DNA of 14,484 nt from Bacteroides sp. (GTDB lineage Bacteria > Bacteroidota > Bacteroidia > Bacteroidales > Bacteroidaceae), in the NCBI GenBank assembly GCA_030151845.1, contig JASLCM010000236.1:1-14484 (forward strand), written 5' to 3'. Shown piece after piece: positions 1 to 7,643 of the stretch. Numbering within the stretch: position 1 is the first letter of the stretch; every line of letters starts with the position of its first letter. The notes beneath the pieces are model-generated. The model had not been told where the DNA came from, searched no databases, and saw nothing but the letters and a program-made list of their open reading frames with translations. Position numbers and translations under genes: made by a program.

Positions 1-24
1 TATGTGGTAAGTATAGTTGTGTTT

Positions 25-2112
25 TTATTTCAACCAACGGTCGAGCCAATTAATAAATGTTCTCTGCCATAACACTCCATTTTGTGGTTTAAGTACCCAG
101 TGATTTTCATCAGGGTAGATTAAAAGCTCTGCAGGAACTCCTCTTAATATTGCAGCATTAAAAGCTGCCATTCCTTGATTGGCAAGAATTCTGTAGTCTT
201 TTTCTCCATGAATACATAAAATTGGAGTATCCCATTTATCAACAAATAAATGAGGGGAGTTTGCAAATGTCTTTTGAGCGATAGGATTATTCTTCTCCCA
301 GTAAGCACCACCCATATCCCAGTTAGCAAACCACATCTCTTCGGTTTCTAGGTATTGCATCTCCATATTGAAGATTCCATCGTGTGCTATAAAAGCTTTG
401 AATCGCTTATCATGATGTCCAGCAAGCCAATATACAGAGAAGCCACCAAAACTAGCGCCTACACACCCAAGACGATCTTTATCTACATAGGATTCTTCTG
501 CAATCTCATCTATAGCTGTAAAGTAATCTTTCATGCATTGACCACCGTAGTCGCCACTAATAGCTTCGTTCCACTCATTGCCAAAACCAGGAAGTCCTCT
601 TCGGTTAGGAGCAACAATGATATAGTCATTTGCTGCAAAGAGTTGCAAACACCATCTGTATGACCAGAATTGGCTAACAGGACTTTGAGGACCACCCTGG
701 CAAAAGAGTACTGTTGGGTATTTCTTATTAGGATCAAATTGAGGAGGGTAAATAACCCAAGTCAACATTTGCTTACCATCTGTAGTTGTTTGCCATCTCT
801 TTTCAACCCTTCCCATTTCTACTTGATCATAGATGTGTTTATTCTCAAAGGTAAGTTGATTATCTGCTCCCGATTGAATATCAACAGCAAATATCTCGGT
901 TCCACTGCTAAGTGACTGTTTCTTTGCGATTAATTTATCTCCTAAAAGATCAACAGAAACAAAGTCGTGCTTTCCCTCTGTAATTTTATTAACTTGTTTA
1001 CTGGAAACTTCTACTTGGTAGATTTGTGAAGTTGCATGCCAAACTCCAGTGAAGAAAATTCTAGAACCATCTTTGCTCCACACAAAATCATCCACATTAG
1101 ACTCAAAAGAGTTGCTTATAAATCGTTTCTCACCACTCTCTAAACTCATAACAAATAGGCGATTTTGATCCGATTCGTATCCATCTCTCTCCATGCTCTG
1201 CCAAGCAATCAGTTTACCATCTGGTGAAAACTGAGGATTAATATCGTATCCCATCATTCCAGAGGTTAGGTTTTTTGTAGTTTTATGCGTTATATCGTAG
1301 AGGTAAATATCTGAGTTGGTAGAAAGAGAATATTCTAATCCTGTTTTCTTACGTGAAGTATAGGCAATTAGTTTTGATGAAGGATGCCAAGCTAGCTGTT
1401 CAATTCCCCCAAATGGTTTCATTGGAGACTCGAAAGGCTCTCCTTCCATTATATCAGTAATATTACTTAACGCTTTACCGTTAAAATCAGCAATAAAAGG
1501 GTGAGGAGCTGTTGTAACCCATTCGTCCCAATGTTTATACATCAAATCGTTAATAACCTTACCTGTAGATTTTGGTAGATCTGGGTGCTTATCTGCAGTG
1601 CTTTCAACAGTTTTAACTTGGGAGATGAAGAGAACTTTATTCTCATCGGGTGAAAAAGAGAATCCCTCTATCCCTTCCTTATAGTTAGAGATTTGTTGAG
1701 CACCTGTACCATCTGGATTCATTTCCCAGATCTGCATAGAGCCACTTTCGTTACTTAAATAAGCGATTTTACTACCGTTCTTTATCCATTGTGGAGAACC
1801 CTCGTAGAATGGGGTGTGAGTTAGTTGCTTTTGGTTAGAACCATCACTATCCATAACAAATAGTTCTGTGTTACTCTTATCTTCTGGAACACTATAATAG
1901 GTTACTGTATAGGCTACTTTGGTTTGATCTGGTGAGACAGAAAGATCACCGATACGTCCCATAGCCCAAAGAGCTTCAGGTGTCATGCGTTTTCCTTCAA
2001 TTTGGATAGTAGATTTACCTATCACTTCTTCATCAACTGTAGTACTACTAGGGCCACTACAGGCTGCTATTAGTATAGCTCCAGACATCATAATTAGGTT
2101 TCCTAATTTCAT
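25..2112 (-). CDS. dpp5: Dipeptidyl peptidase 5-like S9 serine peptidase, predicted lipoprotein (left copy)
   Basis: This is a 695-residue serine exopeptidase of the prolyl oligopeptidase family (S9), expected to remove dipeptides from the N-termini of oligopeptides in the cell envelope. The N-terminus has a lipoprotein signal: a hydrophobic stretch ending in the lipobox I-A-A-C with Cys18. Residues about 40-420 contain TolB/WD40-like propeller blades with repeated SPD-type turns (SPDQTKVAY, SPDENKVLF, SPDGKLIAW). The rest is an alpha/beta hydrolase with GGP at 473-475, nucleophile elbow G-A-S-F-G-G (Ser554), Asp639 in HGEKDYR and His671 in DENHWV, so the triad is complete. Full-length stretches such as DLMYKHWDEWV and STNSDIY resemble Porphyromonas DPP5 as I remember it; DPP5 prefers Ala and hydrophobic residues at P1. 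The gene is divergent from the small membrane-protein gene, 158 bases away. The family call is very firm; the DPP5 subtype is likely. Confidence 0.9.
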   Translation of the reverse strand: MKLGNLIMMSGAILIAACSGPSSTTVDEEVIGKSTIQIEGKRMTPEALWAMGRIGDLSVSPDQTKVAYTVTYYSVPEDKSNTELFVMDSDGSNQKQLTHTPFYEGSPQWIKNGSKIAYLSNESGSMQIWEMNPDGTGAQQISNYKEGIEGFSFSPDENKVLFISQVKTVESTADKHPDLPKSTGKVINDLMYKHWDEWVTTAPHPFIADFNGKALSNITDIMEGEPFESPMKPFGGIEQLAWHPSSKLIAYTSRKKTGLEYSLSTNSDIYLYDITHKTTKNLTSGMMGYDINPQFSPDGKLIAWQSMERDGYESDQNRLFVMSLESGEKRFISNSFESNVDDFVWSKDGSRIFFTGVWHATSQIYQVEVSSKQVNKITEGKHDFVSVDLLGDKLIAKKQSLSSGTEIFAVDIQSGADNQLTFENKHIYDQVEMGRVEKRWQTTTDGKQMLTWVIYPPQFDPNKKYPTVLFCQGGPQSPVSQFWSYRWCLQLFAANDYIIVAPNRRGLPGFGNEWNEAISGDYGGQCMKDYFTAIDEIAEESYVDKDRLGCVGASFGGFSVYWLAGHHDKRFKAFIAHDGIFNMEMQYLETEEMWFANWDMGGAYWEKNNPIAQKTFANSPHLFVDKWDTPILCIHGEKDYRILANQGMAAFNAAILRGVPAELLIYPDENHWVLKPQNGVLWQRTFINWLDRWLK

Positions 2113-2146
2113 ACTTAATTAATTTTGTTATTTTTATATCTGAATG

Positions 2147-2154
2147 CGAAGATA
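2147..2154 (-). promoter_or_regulatory. Candidate -7 box for dpp5 (left copy)
   Basis: The minus strand reads TATCTTCG, one mismatch from the Bacteroidota TAnnTTTG box and followed by CA. It lies 34 bases upstream of the peptidase start. I found no convincing TTTG at the -33 position. Confidence 0.45.
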
Positions 2155-2270
2155 CAGCTTTTCTTCTTTTTTTAGATCATAAAAACGTGCTAACCCGTTT
2201 TGTGACCTCTCTTATCAGTAGATTCAAAAGATTTACTTATCTTTAAAGTTAAGAATTAAATAGCTAAGAA

Positions 2271-2663
2271 ATGAATGATCAATTAATTACAGGGGGTATC
2301 CTATTGCTTTGTGGGGTCTTAATTTACTTTTTTCCTATACTTATAGCAGGGTACAATACGATGCCTAAAAAGAAGCGTAAAAACGTTGATATAAAAGGAC
2401 TTAAGCGTTATCTATCTTTTACCTTATCGGGTTTGGGAGTGGGGTTTATTTTGCTTGGATTTTTTATGCCTACTTTATTAAATGAATACTCTGTTGGCGT
2501 GGTAATCTTACTCTTTATCTCCTATATTCTTATTGGAGCTCAAGATTATGATCAGAATCCTTCAAAAACGAAAAAGTTTATAGCAAGATACAAGCCATGG
2601 ATTTATCTTTTTATGGCAATTCTTCTTTTTTGTTTTGTAGTTGCTGCACAACTTTGGGGATAA
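2271..2663 (+). CDS. Small four-helix membrane protein, DUF3784-like (left copy)
   Basis: This is a 130-residue integral membrane protein of unknown function. Four hydrophobic segments are visible at about residues 5-27, 48-70, 73-90 and 108-128. A basic loop after the first helix (PKKKRK, 32-37) should sit in the cytoplasm. The motif LIAGYNTMPKK at the end of helix 1 matches what I know of DUF3784 proteins, small bacterial membrane proteins with a GYNTM signature and no assigned role. The gene is convergent with the DUF4332-type gene and divergent from dpp5. Its stop codon overlaps the T-tract of the neighbour's terminator. A loose promoter match, TATCTTTA, lies at 2238-2245. The gene is surely real; the family call is good and the function is unknown. 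Confidence 0.8.
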   Translation: MNDQLITGGILLLCGVLIYFFPILIAGYNTMPKKKRKNVDIKGLKRYLSFTLSGLGVGFILLGFFMPTLLNEYSVGVVILLFISYILIGAQDYDQNPSKTKKFIARYKPWIYLFMAILLFCFVVAAQLWG

Positions 2664-2689
2664 AAAAAGAGGACAAGATAGCCCTCTTT
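2662..2689 (-). terminator. Intrinsic terminator of the DUF4332-type gene (left copy)
   Basis: A seven-base-pair stem AAAGAGG/CCTCTTT encloses a 10-base loop and is followed on the minus strand by a run of seven T. It starts 21 bases after the stop of the DUF4332-type gene. The T-run overlaps the stop codon of the convergent membrane-protein gene. On the plus strand the hairpin is followed only by CTCTTTAAAA, so it should work less well in that direction. Confidence 0.65.
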
Positions 2690-2709
2690 CTCTTTAAAAC
2701 CTTATACAC

Positions 2710-3120
2710 CTAGTATTCTAATACTCTAGGAAGTGTTTTTGCCTCCTCAATCCATTTTTCTACACTCTTAAGAGGTGGAACCCTTCTTACTAAGTTCTTT
2801 TGTTCATTCACCTCTTCCATTTTTTGAGTTAGATTTTCAGCATTTCTTTGTGCTAACTCTTTCACAGTATCAACACCAGCAGCTTCAAGAAGTTCCGCAT
2901 ATTCTCCCCCAACACCATTGATACGGAATAAATCTACCATATTGGCAAAGGTTAAGATACGCTTCTCATCGATACCAGACTCCTCTGCAAGTTTTTTTCT
3001 TTGTGTTTTAGTTCTACAAGCTTCAAGAAGCTGATCGGTTGTTTTAATCCCTACGTTGTTTAGTTTTTCAGAATAGGCAGGGCCAATACCTTCTACTTCA
3101 ATAACTTTATAATTTGCCAT
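2710..3120 (-). CDS. Helix-hairpin-helix protein, DUF4332-type (left copy)
   Basis: This is a 136-residue soluble protein with no signal peptide or membrane segment. Two helix-hairpin-helix-like units can be seen: E-G-I-G-P-A-Y at residues 10-16 and N-G-V-G-G-E-Y at 68-74. Each is followed by an amphipathic helix (EKLNNVGI, ELLEAAGV), a layout typical of DUF4332 proteins. GxG hairpins of this sort usually contact the DNA backbone without sequence specificity, so nucleic-acid binding is a reasonable inference; no enzymatic residues are seen. The C-terminal third is charged and helical (EEVNEQKN, KWIEEAK). It lies downstream of yidC on the same strand, but a strong terminator and 258 bases of non-coding DNA separate them, so it is probably transcribed on its own. 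Its real role is unknown. Confidence 0.8.
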   Translation of the reverse strand: MANYKVIEVEGIGPAYSEKLNNVGIKTTDQLLEACRTKTQRKKLAEESGIDEKRILTFANMVDLFRINGVGGEYAELLEAAGVDTVKELAQRNAENLTQKMEEVNEQKNLVRRVPPLKSVEKWIEEAKTLPRVLEY

Positions 3121-3311
3121 ACAAATAAAATTTAAGATAATTAATTAGTTGTCCAACTTATACTCTTAAACAGAGAAGCGTTTTGATTTGTTCATTTTTT
3201 GAAAAATTAATTCTATTTAGCTAAATGAGAAAGTAAACTGAAGTAAGTGAGGAGATTGTTTCTTTAAGTCTTACAGAGGTTCATTTTATAGAAAAGAAGA
3301 GATAGGCATAT

Positions 3312-3343
3312 AAAAAATAGAGCGTCCTCGGACGCTCTATTTT
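3312..3343 (-). terminator. Strong intrinsic terminator after yidC (left copy)
   Basis: A 13-base-pair perfect stem (AAAATAGAGCGTC with its complement) closes a CTCG/CGAG tetraloop. On the minus strand it ends in a run of six T. It begins 35 bases past the yidC stop codon. The flanking A and T runs would let it work on the other strand too, but no gene runs into it from there. Confidence 0.85.
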
Positions 3344-3378
3344 ATAAAATCATCTAAATTTATTAAATGATATCGTAT

Positions 3379-5217
3379 CTATCTTTTTTGATTTTTTGCT
3401 TGTTGGATACGCTCTTGTTCTTTTTGCATAGCTTCTAATCTAGCTGCAAAACCAGATTTCTTTTTAGGATCTTTTTTGTTTGCTTCTAGCTCTGCCATAA
3501 GTTTGTCATCATCAGTCATTCTTCTAAGAACAAACATAGTTGCCACACTTATCAAGGTTGATAGGAAATAGTAGTAACAAAGTCCAGAAGGGTAATCGTT
3601 TAAGATAAACAAGAACATCACTGGCATTAGGTACATCATCCATTTCATACCCGCCATTTGTGGTTGGGCACCTGTATCTTGTTGAGCCATACTAAACTTC
3701 ATATTTAAAATATTAGTTACGGTCATCAGTAAACAGAATAGACTTAAGTGATCTCCTAAAAGAGGTACGTGAAATGGGAAGTTTATGATAGCATCGTAAG
3801 TAGATAGGTCATCGGCCCATAAGAAGCTCTCTTGTCTAAGTTCGATAGCACTAGGTACAAACATAAACAGTGCCATGAAAATAGGAGTTTGAAGCAGCAT
3901 AGGAAGACAACCACCCATTGGACTAACTCCATACTGACTGTAAAGTCCCATAACCTCCTGTTGCTTCTTCATCGCATCTTCCTGATCTGGATATTTTGCA
4001 TTAATCTCATCTATCTTAGGCTTGAGAACACGCATCTTTGCAGATGATTTAAATGTTTTTAATGTTGCTGGGAAGACAACAGCTTTAACGATAATAGTCA
4101 TAAGTAGAAGAACAACTCCCATACTTAATCCTAAATTTCTTAGCCAATCAAAAATATTAACTGTAAACCATTTGTTGATCTGTTTTACAATTGGCCAACC
4201 TAAATAGATTAAATCGTGTAGGTCCCACTTCTCTCCTTGAGTTTGATTAAAGCTTTTTAAAGTTTTGTAATGATTTGGACCAAGATAGAGATAAAGATGA
4301 GTAGCCTCTTTACCAGAGGGGTCAAATGTAGTAGCTAAATTAGCAGAGTAGTCCTTTAAATATCCACTTCCCTGTGCTTCATTTTCCGACTTCAATAAGC
4401 TGTTTTGGAAGTTTTTATCGGCAATAAGGACAGAGGAGAAGAATTGATTTTTAAAAGCAACCCATTTTAAGTTTTCCTCTACCTCTTTTTCACTATTTTT
4501 CGATTCAGACAAGTGATCGAAATCACCTCCATCTATCTTATAGGTTAAGCGAGACAGTCTATTTTCATACATAAAGCCACGCTCGTGTTGTCTTGCTTTA
4601 TGTCTCCACTCAATATCGATGGTGTTTCTTTGACTCAAGTACGGTGCCATACCTTTGGCTTGAATCGTAAAGTCAACCAGGTAGCTATCCTTATTAAGTT
4701 TGTAGTTAAAATCAATATAACTATCGTTGTTTGCTTTTAAGCGAAGTAGGAGTGTGCTATCTGTTTGTGCTACCGGAGTAAAGTTATATAGTTTCGTTTG
4801 GATAGCTCCATTAACTTGTTCAAGAATAAAGTTAATAGAAACATCCTCGTCATCAAAAAGAACCAAAGGCTCTTTCTCCTGATCTTTATACTCGTGAAGC
4901 AGTGCAGAGTAAACTCTACCTCCTTTGGTTGTAAAAGTTACATCAACAACCTCATTTGAAAGAGTGATAAACTCCTCTTTTCCTTGTACCGCTTCATGAA
5001 AAAGGGCACTAGAATCTGTTTTTTGCTCAGTAATTTGGTTGGCAAGTGCTGCCGCTTGCTGAGCCTTAATCTCTTCCAACCGTTCCTGGGCTACAGCAAT
5101 AGAGTCGTTGTACTGTTGTATAGCGGCTAATTGCTCTTCTGAAGGTCTGCTAAAATAACTGAAACCAATTAATAACAGTCCAATTAGAATGAGACCCGTA
5201 ATGGTGTTCTTATCCAT
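3379..5217 (-). CDS. yidC: Membrane protein insertase YidC (left copy)
   Basis: This is a 612-residue YidC/Oxa1 insertase, which places proteins into the inner membrane alone or with SecYEG. It starts with a transmembrane anchor (about residues 5-22), then a coiled-coil-like Ala/Gln/Glu-rich stretch (27-62). A large periplasmic beta-rich domain follows to about residue 350, and then the conserved five-helix insertase core. The core is marked by AKMRVLKPKI, YGVSPMGGCLPMLLQTPIF and the late DYPSGLCYYYF segment. The tail is strongly basic (KKDPKKK and QAKNQKR), as expected for ribosome contact. Where E. coli YidC has its groove arginine, this protein has Lys378 (IVKAVVF), which I believe is usual in Bacteroidota. 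Length fits the phylum. It starts 22 bases after pyrG and is likely co-transcribed with it. Confidence 0.97.
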   Translation of the reverse strand: MDKNTITGLILIGLLLIGFSYFSRPSEEQLAAIQQYNDSIAVAQERLEEIKAQQAAALANQITEQKTDSSALFHEAVQGKEEFITLSNEVVDVTFTTKGGRVYSALLHEYKDQEKEPLVLFDDEDVSINFILEQVNGAIQTKLYNFTPVAQTDSTLLLRLKANNDSYIDFNYKLNKDSYLVDFTIQAKGMAPYLSQRNTIDIEWRHKARQHERGFMYENRLSRLTYKIDGGDFDHLSESKNSEKEVEENLKWVAFKNQFFSSVLIADKNFQNSLLKSENEAQGSGYLKDYSANLATTFDPSGKEATHLYLYLGPNHYKTLKSFNQTQGEKWDLHDLIYLGWPIVKQINKWFTVNIFDWLRNLGLSMGVVLLLMTIIVKAVVFPATLKTFKSSAKMRVLKPKIDEINAKYPDQEDAMKKQQEVMGLYSQYGVSPMGGCLPMLLQTPIFMALFMFVPSAIELRQESFLWADDLSTYDAIINFPFHVPLLGDHLSLFCLLMTVTNILNMKFSMAQQDTGAQPQMAGMKWMMYLMPVMFLFILNDYPSGLCYYYFLSTLISVATMFVLRRMTDDDKLMAELEANKKDPKKKSGFAARLEAMQKEQERIQQAKNQKR

Positions 5218-5239
5218 AAATAGTTTTCTTATATATGTT

Positions 5240-6841
5240 TTACTTTGTTATTGCTGCTTTAATAAACGATAAAAATAGAGGGTGTGGATTTAATACAGTA
5301 CTACTGTATTCTGGATGAAACTGAGTACCCACAAACCAACGAAGCTTAGGGAGTTCTATCACTTCTACTAAATCCGATTCGGGGTTTATTCCAACACAAG
5401 CCATGCCTGCTTTTTCATAAATATCTCTGAATTCGTTGTTAAACTCATAACGGTGTCTATGACGTTCTTGGATATGCTCTTTCCCGTATGCAGCCTGAAC
5501 TTTAGATCCCTCTTTTAATACACATTCAAACTCACCCAGACGCATGGTTCCCCCCAAGCTAGTTATTGCTTTTTGTTCATCCATTAAGTCTATGACATTG
5601 TACTTTGTCTTCTCATCCATCTCCGCAGAATTGGCTGTTTCATACCCCAGTACATTGCGAGCATATTCAATAACCATACATTGCATTCCTAAACAAATGC
5701 CAAAGGTAGGCAAATCATTCTCTCTAGCATACTGTGCAGCAATGATTTTACCCTCAACACCTCTGGCGCCAAAGCCAGGACAAATAACAATACCATCTAA
5801 ATGGGCTAAGTGGCTAGCTACATTTTCGTTAGTTAAGTTTTGAGATTGAATATACTCCAGCTTAATCTTGCGGTCGTTGTAGGTTGCTGCTTGTGAAAGT
5901 GCTTCAAGAATAGATTTATAAGCATCCGGAAGTTCAACATATTTACCTACAAGTCCTATGTTAACAGTCTCAGTAGCTTTCTCACGACGCTCTAAAAACT
6001 TTTTCCAAGAGTCTAAATTGGGTTTATCAGCTACAGGTAGATTCATTTTAGCCAGAATTGTTTCATCCAGCTTTTGTTCATGCATGAGTAAAGGAACCTG
6101 ATAAATAGTAGGAGCATCGATCGACTGTACTACTGCTTCTTCTGCCACGTTGCAGAAAAGGGCCACCTTTTTTCGAAGGTTTAAACTTAGTTCATGTTCT
6201 GCTCTAAGTACAAGAATATCTGGCTGTATACCTAACGATTGCAACTCTTTTACAGAATGTTGAGTAGGCTTGGTCTTTAGCTCTTTAGCAGCAGCTAAGT
6301 AGGGCACATAAGTTAGGTGTACACATAAAGCATTACTACCTAATTCCCATTTTAGCTGGCGAATACTTTCTATGTATGGAAGAGATTCTATATCACCTAC
6401 AGTTCCACCAATTTCAGTAATTACAAAATCAAATTTATATTTATTACCTAAGAGCTTAACGTTACGTTTAATTTCATCGGTAATATGAGGTACCACCTGT
6501 ACCGTTTTACCTAAAAAATCTCCTCTTCTCTCTTTATCGATAACACTCTTATAGATTCGTCCTGTTGTGATGTTATTCGCTTTTGTGGTATGTATGCCAA
6601 GAAAGCGTTCGTAATGTCCTAAATCTAGATCAGCTTCATGACCATCTACAGTAACATAACACTCTCCATGTTCGTATGGATTTAATGTTCCTGGGTCTAT
6701 ATTAATATAAGGATCAAACTTTTGAATGGTAACTTTATATCCTCTAGCTTGAAGAAGTTTACCGATAGATGATGAAATAATACCTTTGCCTAGCGAAGAG
6801 GCTACACCACCTGTTACGAAAATATATTTTGTTTCTCCCAC
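5240..6841 (-). CDS. pyrG: CTP synthase (left copy)
   Basis: This 533-residue enzyme makes CTP from UTP with ATP and glutamine, the last step of pyrimidine nucleotide synthesis, in the cytoplasm. The N-terminal amidoligase domain (about 1-265) has the P-loop-like GGVASSLGKG at 11-20 with Lys19. It also has Asp73 in DLDLGHYERF and Glu143 in ITEIGG, the equivalents of the E. coli magnesium ligands. The C-terminal class I glutamine amidotransferase domain has PGFGARGVEGK for the oxyanion region, nucleophile Cys383 in GICLGMQ, and the His509/Glu511 pair in HPEYSS. Nothing is missing and the length is standard. It begins with GTG. It is followed by yidC after 22 bases, and diverges from a secreted-protein gene across a 258-base gap. 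Confidence 0.98.
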   Translation of the reverse strand: MGETKYIFVTGGVASSLGKGIISSSIGKLLQARGYKVTIQKFDPYINIDPGTLNPYEHGECYVTVDGHEADLDLGHYERFLGIHTTKANNITTGRIYKSVIDKERRGDFLGKTVQVVPHITDEIKRNVKLLGNKYKFDFVITEIGGTVGDIESLPYIESIRQLKWELGSNALCVHLTYVPYLAAAKELKTKPTQHSVKELQSLGIQPDILVLRAEHELSLNLRKKVALFCNVAEEAVVQSIDAPTIYQVPLLMHEQKLDETILAKMNLPVADKPNLDSWKKFLERREKATETVNIGLVGKYVELPDAYKSILEALSQAATYNDRKIKLEYIQSQNLTNENVASHLAHLDGIVICPGFGARGVEGKIIAAQYARENDLPTFGICLGMQCMVIEYARNVLGYETANSAEMDEKTKYNVIDLMDEQKAITSLGGTMRLGEFECVLKEGSKVQAAYGKEHIQERHRHRYEFNNEFRDIYEKAGMACVGINPESDLVEVIELPKLRWFVGTQFHPEYSSTVLNPHPLFLSFIKAAITK

Positions 6842-6905
6842 AACAATATGTAAATTTAAAATGTTATCGACTTAATTGAGTGCTTATAAAGAACCCACAA
6901 AACTG

Positions 6906-6913
6906 CAAAATTA
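6906..6913 (-). promoter_or_regulatory. Candidate -7 box of the pyrG-yidC operon (left copy)
   Basis: The minus strand reads TAATTTTG followed by C, an exact TAnnTTTG match, 64 bases upstream of the GTG start. No TTG sits at the expected -33 distance; the nearest upstream TTTG is about 35 bases away. Confidence 0.6.
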
Positions 6914-7045
6914 TAAAAAAAGAAGAAGAATGAGGACTTAATTGAAAACAAAATTTTCTTCTCAACTCTTTAAAAGATGAAATATTCTAAACAATAGTTA
7001 AGTCTTATGCGTTTATTCATATAGCTAGCTTTTTGCGAGCCTTAT

Positions 7046-7078
7046 TTTGCTTTTCTCATTTTAAAAAATGTATTTTTG
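7046..7078 (+). promoter_or_regulatory. Bacteroidota-type promoter of the truncated secreted-protein gene (left copy)
   Basis: TTTG at 7046-7049 and TATTTTTG at 7071-7078 form a full -33/-7 pair with a 21-base gap, matching the TTTG-TAnnTTTG consensus. The predicted start of transcription lies about 15 bases before the ATG at 7100. This is the best promoter match in the window. Confidence 0.7.
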
Positions 7079-7099
7079 TACACAAACATTAAATATAAT

Positions 7100-7242
7100 A
7101 TGAATAATCGTTATATACTGACATTCATAGCGGTATTCTTTTCATTAGCAGGAGTTGCTAAAGTATCGCATCCTTTTTCAAATAAGATTATTGAAAGTGC
7201 AGATGATATTGCTGATACAGATACACTTTCTTCTGTATTGCA
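7100..7242 (+). CDS. 5' fragment of a secreted-protein gene, cut at the axis (left copy)
   Basis: Only the first 47 codons are genuine. They encode a typical signal peptide: MNNRY, a hydrophobic core (ILTFIAVFFSLAGVA) and a likely signal peptidase I site after AGVA or AKVS. A polar, acidic start to the mature protein follows (SADDIADTDTLSSVL). The protein is therefore exported to the periplasm or beyond; its family cannot be named from this piece. ATG at 7100 is preferred over the TTG at 7076, because the TTG lies inside the -7 promoter box and could not be in the transcript. The frame continues to a stop at 7297, but from codon 48 on it reads the reverse complement of the same gene, so that tail is not a natural protein. 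The gene is divergent from pyrG. Confidence 0.65.
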
Positions 7243-7258
7243 TGCAATACAGAAGAAA
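7227..7258. other. Axis of symmetry / artificial junction
   Basis: The two arms meet between 7242 and 7243, inside GTATTGCATGCAATAC (7235-7250). The join interrupts a gene after its 47th codon; the 48th codon (CAT, 7241-7243) already straddles the axis. Downstream of the axis each reading frame runs through its own antisense and ends by chance about 55 bases later. A short natural palindrome such as TGCATGCA may lie in the true genome here and could have seeded the fold-back, but this cannot be told from the joined sequence. Confidence 0.9.
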
Positions 7259-7385
7259 GTGTATCTGTATCAGCAATATCATCTGCACTTTCAATAATCT
7301 TATTTGAAAAAGGATGCGATACTTTAGCAACTCCTGCTAATGAAAAGAATACCGCTATGAATGTCAGTATATAACGATTATTCAT
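7243..7385 (-). CDS. 5' fragment of a secreted-protein gene, cut at the axis (right copy)
   Basis: This is the mirror copy of the 47-codon fragment, starting with the ATG at 7383-7385 and running toward the axis. The continuation past the axis to 7188 is antisense to the other copy. The fragment shows no lipobox Cys, so a cleaved soluble or outer-membrane protein is more likely than a lipoprotein. Confidence 0.65.
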
Positions 7386-7406
7386 ATTATATTTAATGTT
7401 TGTGTA

Positions 7407-7439
7407 CAAAAATACATTTTTTAAAATGAGAAAAGCAAA
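7407..7439 (-). promoter_or_regulatory. Bacteroidota-type promoter of the truncated secreted-protein gene (right copy)
   Basis: This is the mirror of the promoter at 7046-7078. On the minus strand the -7 box is 7407-7414 and the -33 TTTG is 7436-7439. It points toward the axis, so in this joined sequence the two copies face each other. Confidence 0.7.
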
Positions 7440-7571
7440 ATAAGGCTCGCAAAAAGCTAGCTATATGAATAAACGCATAAGACTTAACTATTGTTTAGAA
7501 TATTTCATCTTTTAAAGAGTTGAGAAGAAAATTTTGTTTTCAATTAAGTCCTCATTCTTCTTCTTTTTTTA

Positions 7572-7579
7572 TAATTTTG
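7572..7579 (+). promoter_or_regulatory. Candidate -7 box of the pyrG-yidC operon (right copy)
   Basis: TAATTTTG, an exact -7 match, predicts a leader of about 55-60 bases before the GTG at 7644. The -33 region is a pyrimidine-rich run (CTCATTCTTCTTC) rather than TTTG. Confidence 0.6.
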
Positions 7580-7643
7580 CAGTTTTGTGGGTTCTTTATA
7601 AGCACTCAATTAAGTCGATAACATTTTAAATTTACATATTGTT

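Larger units (their letters stand above)
1..7242 (+). repeat. Left arm of a window-wide perfect inverted repeat
   Basis: This half is the reverse complement of 7243-14484, with position x matching 14485-x. The first 24 bases are the reverse complement of the last 24. All five complete genes recur on the opposite strand at mirrored coordinates with identical translations. The terminator hairpins, promoter boxes and axis sequence that I compared base by base also match. There is no spacer between the arms. Such exact identity over 7.2 kb, including non-coding DNA, means a very recent duplication or, more likely, a contig built from the same molecule read on both strands. Confidence 0.97.

Noticed and set aside
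355..663. Open frames antisense to or out of frame with the peptidase (also 144-329, 531-737, 670-915 and their mirrors)
   Set aside because: They overlap a complete S9 peptidase with an intact catalytic triad. Their translations look like random Cys/Ser/Ile-rich shadow sequence.
2113..2270. RNA gene, riboswitch or CRISPR repeat in the intergenic gaps (also 3121-3378 and 6842-7099)
   Set aside because: Apart from promoter boxes and the two terminators, the gaps show only AT-rich sequence, without repeats, tRNA-like folds or a recognisable aptamer.
3832..4207. Two short open frames antisense to yidC (mirrors at 10278-10653)
   Set aside because: They lie inside the conserved YidC core, and their translations show no domain or plausible start context.
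5544..5843. 99-codon open frame antisense to pyrG (mirror at 8642-8941)
   Set aside because: It lies wholly inside the conserved amidotransferase domain of pyrG, has no promoter or family resemblance, and is explained by the codon pattern of the sense strand.
7076..7099. TTG at 7076 as start of the truncated secreted protein
   Set aside because: The TTG is part of the TATTTTTG promoter box, so it would not be transcribed. The ATG at 7100 gives a normal signal peptide.
7100..7385. Hairpin telomere of a linear chromosome at the axis
   Set aside because: Telomere turns usually sit in non-coding DNA near a telomere resolvase site. Here the axis cuts a gene with a good promoter, and no resolvase is present. 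An artefact is simpler, though read data would be needed to exclude it.
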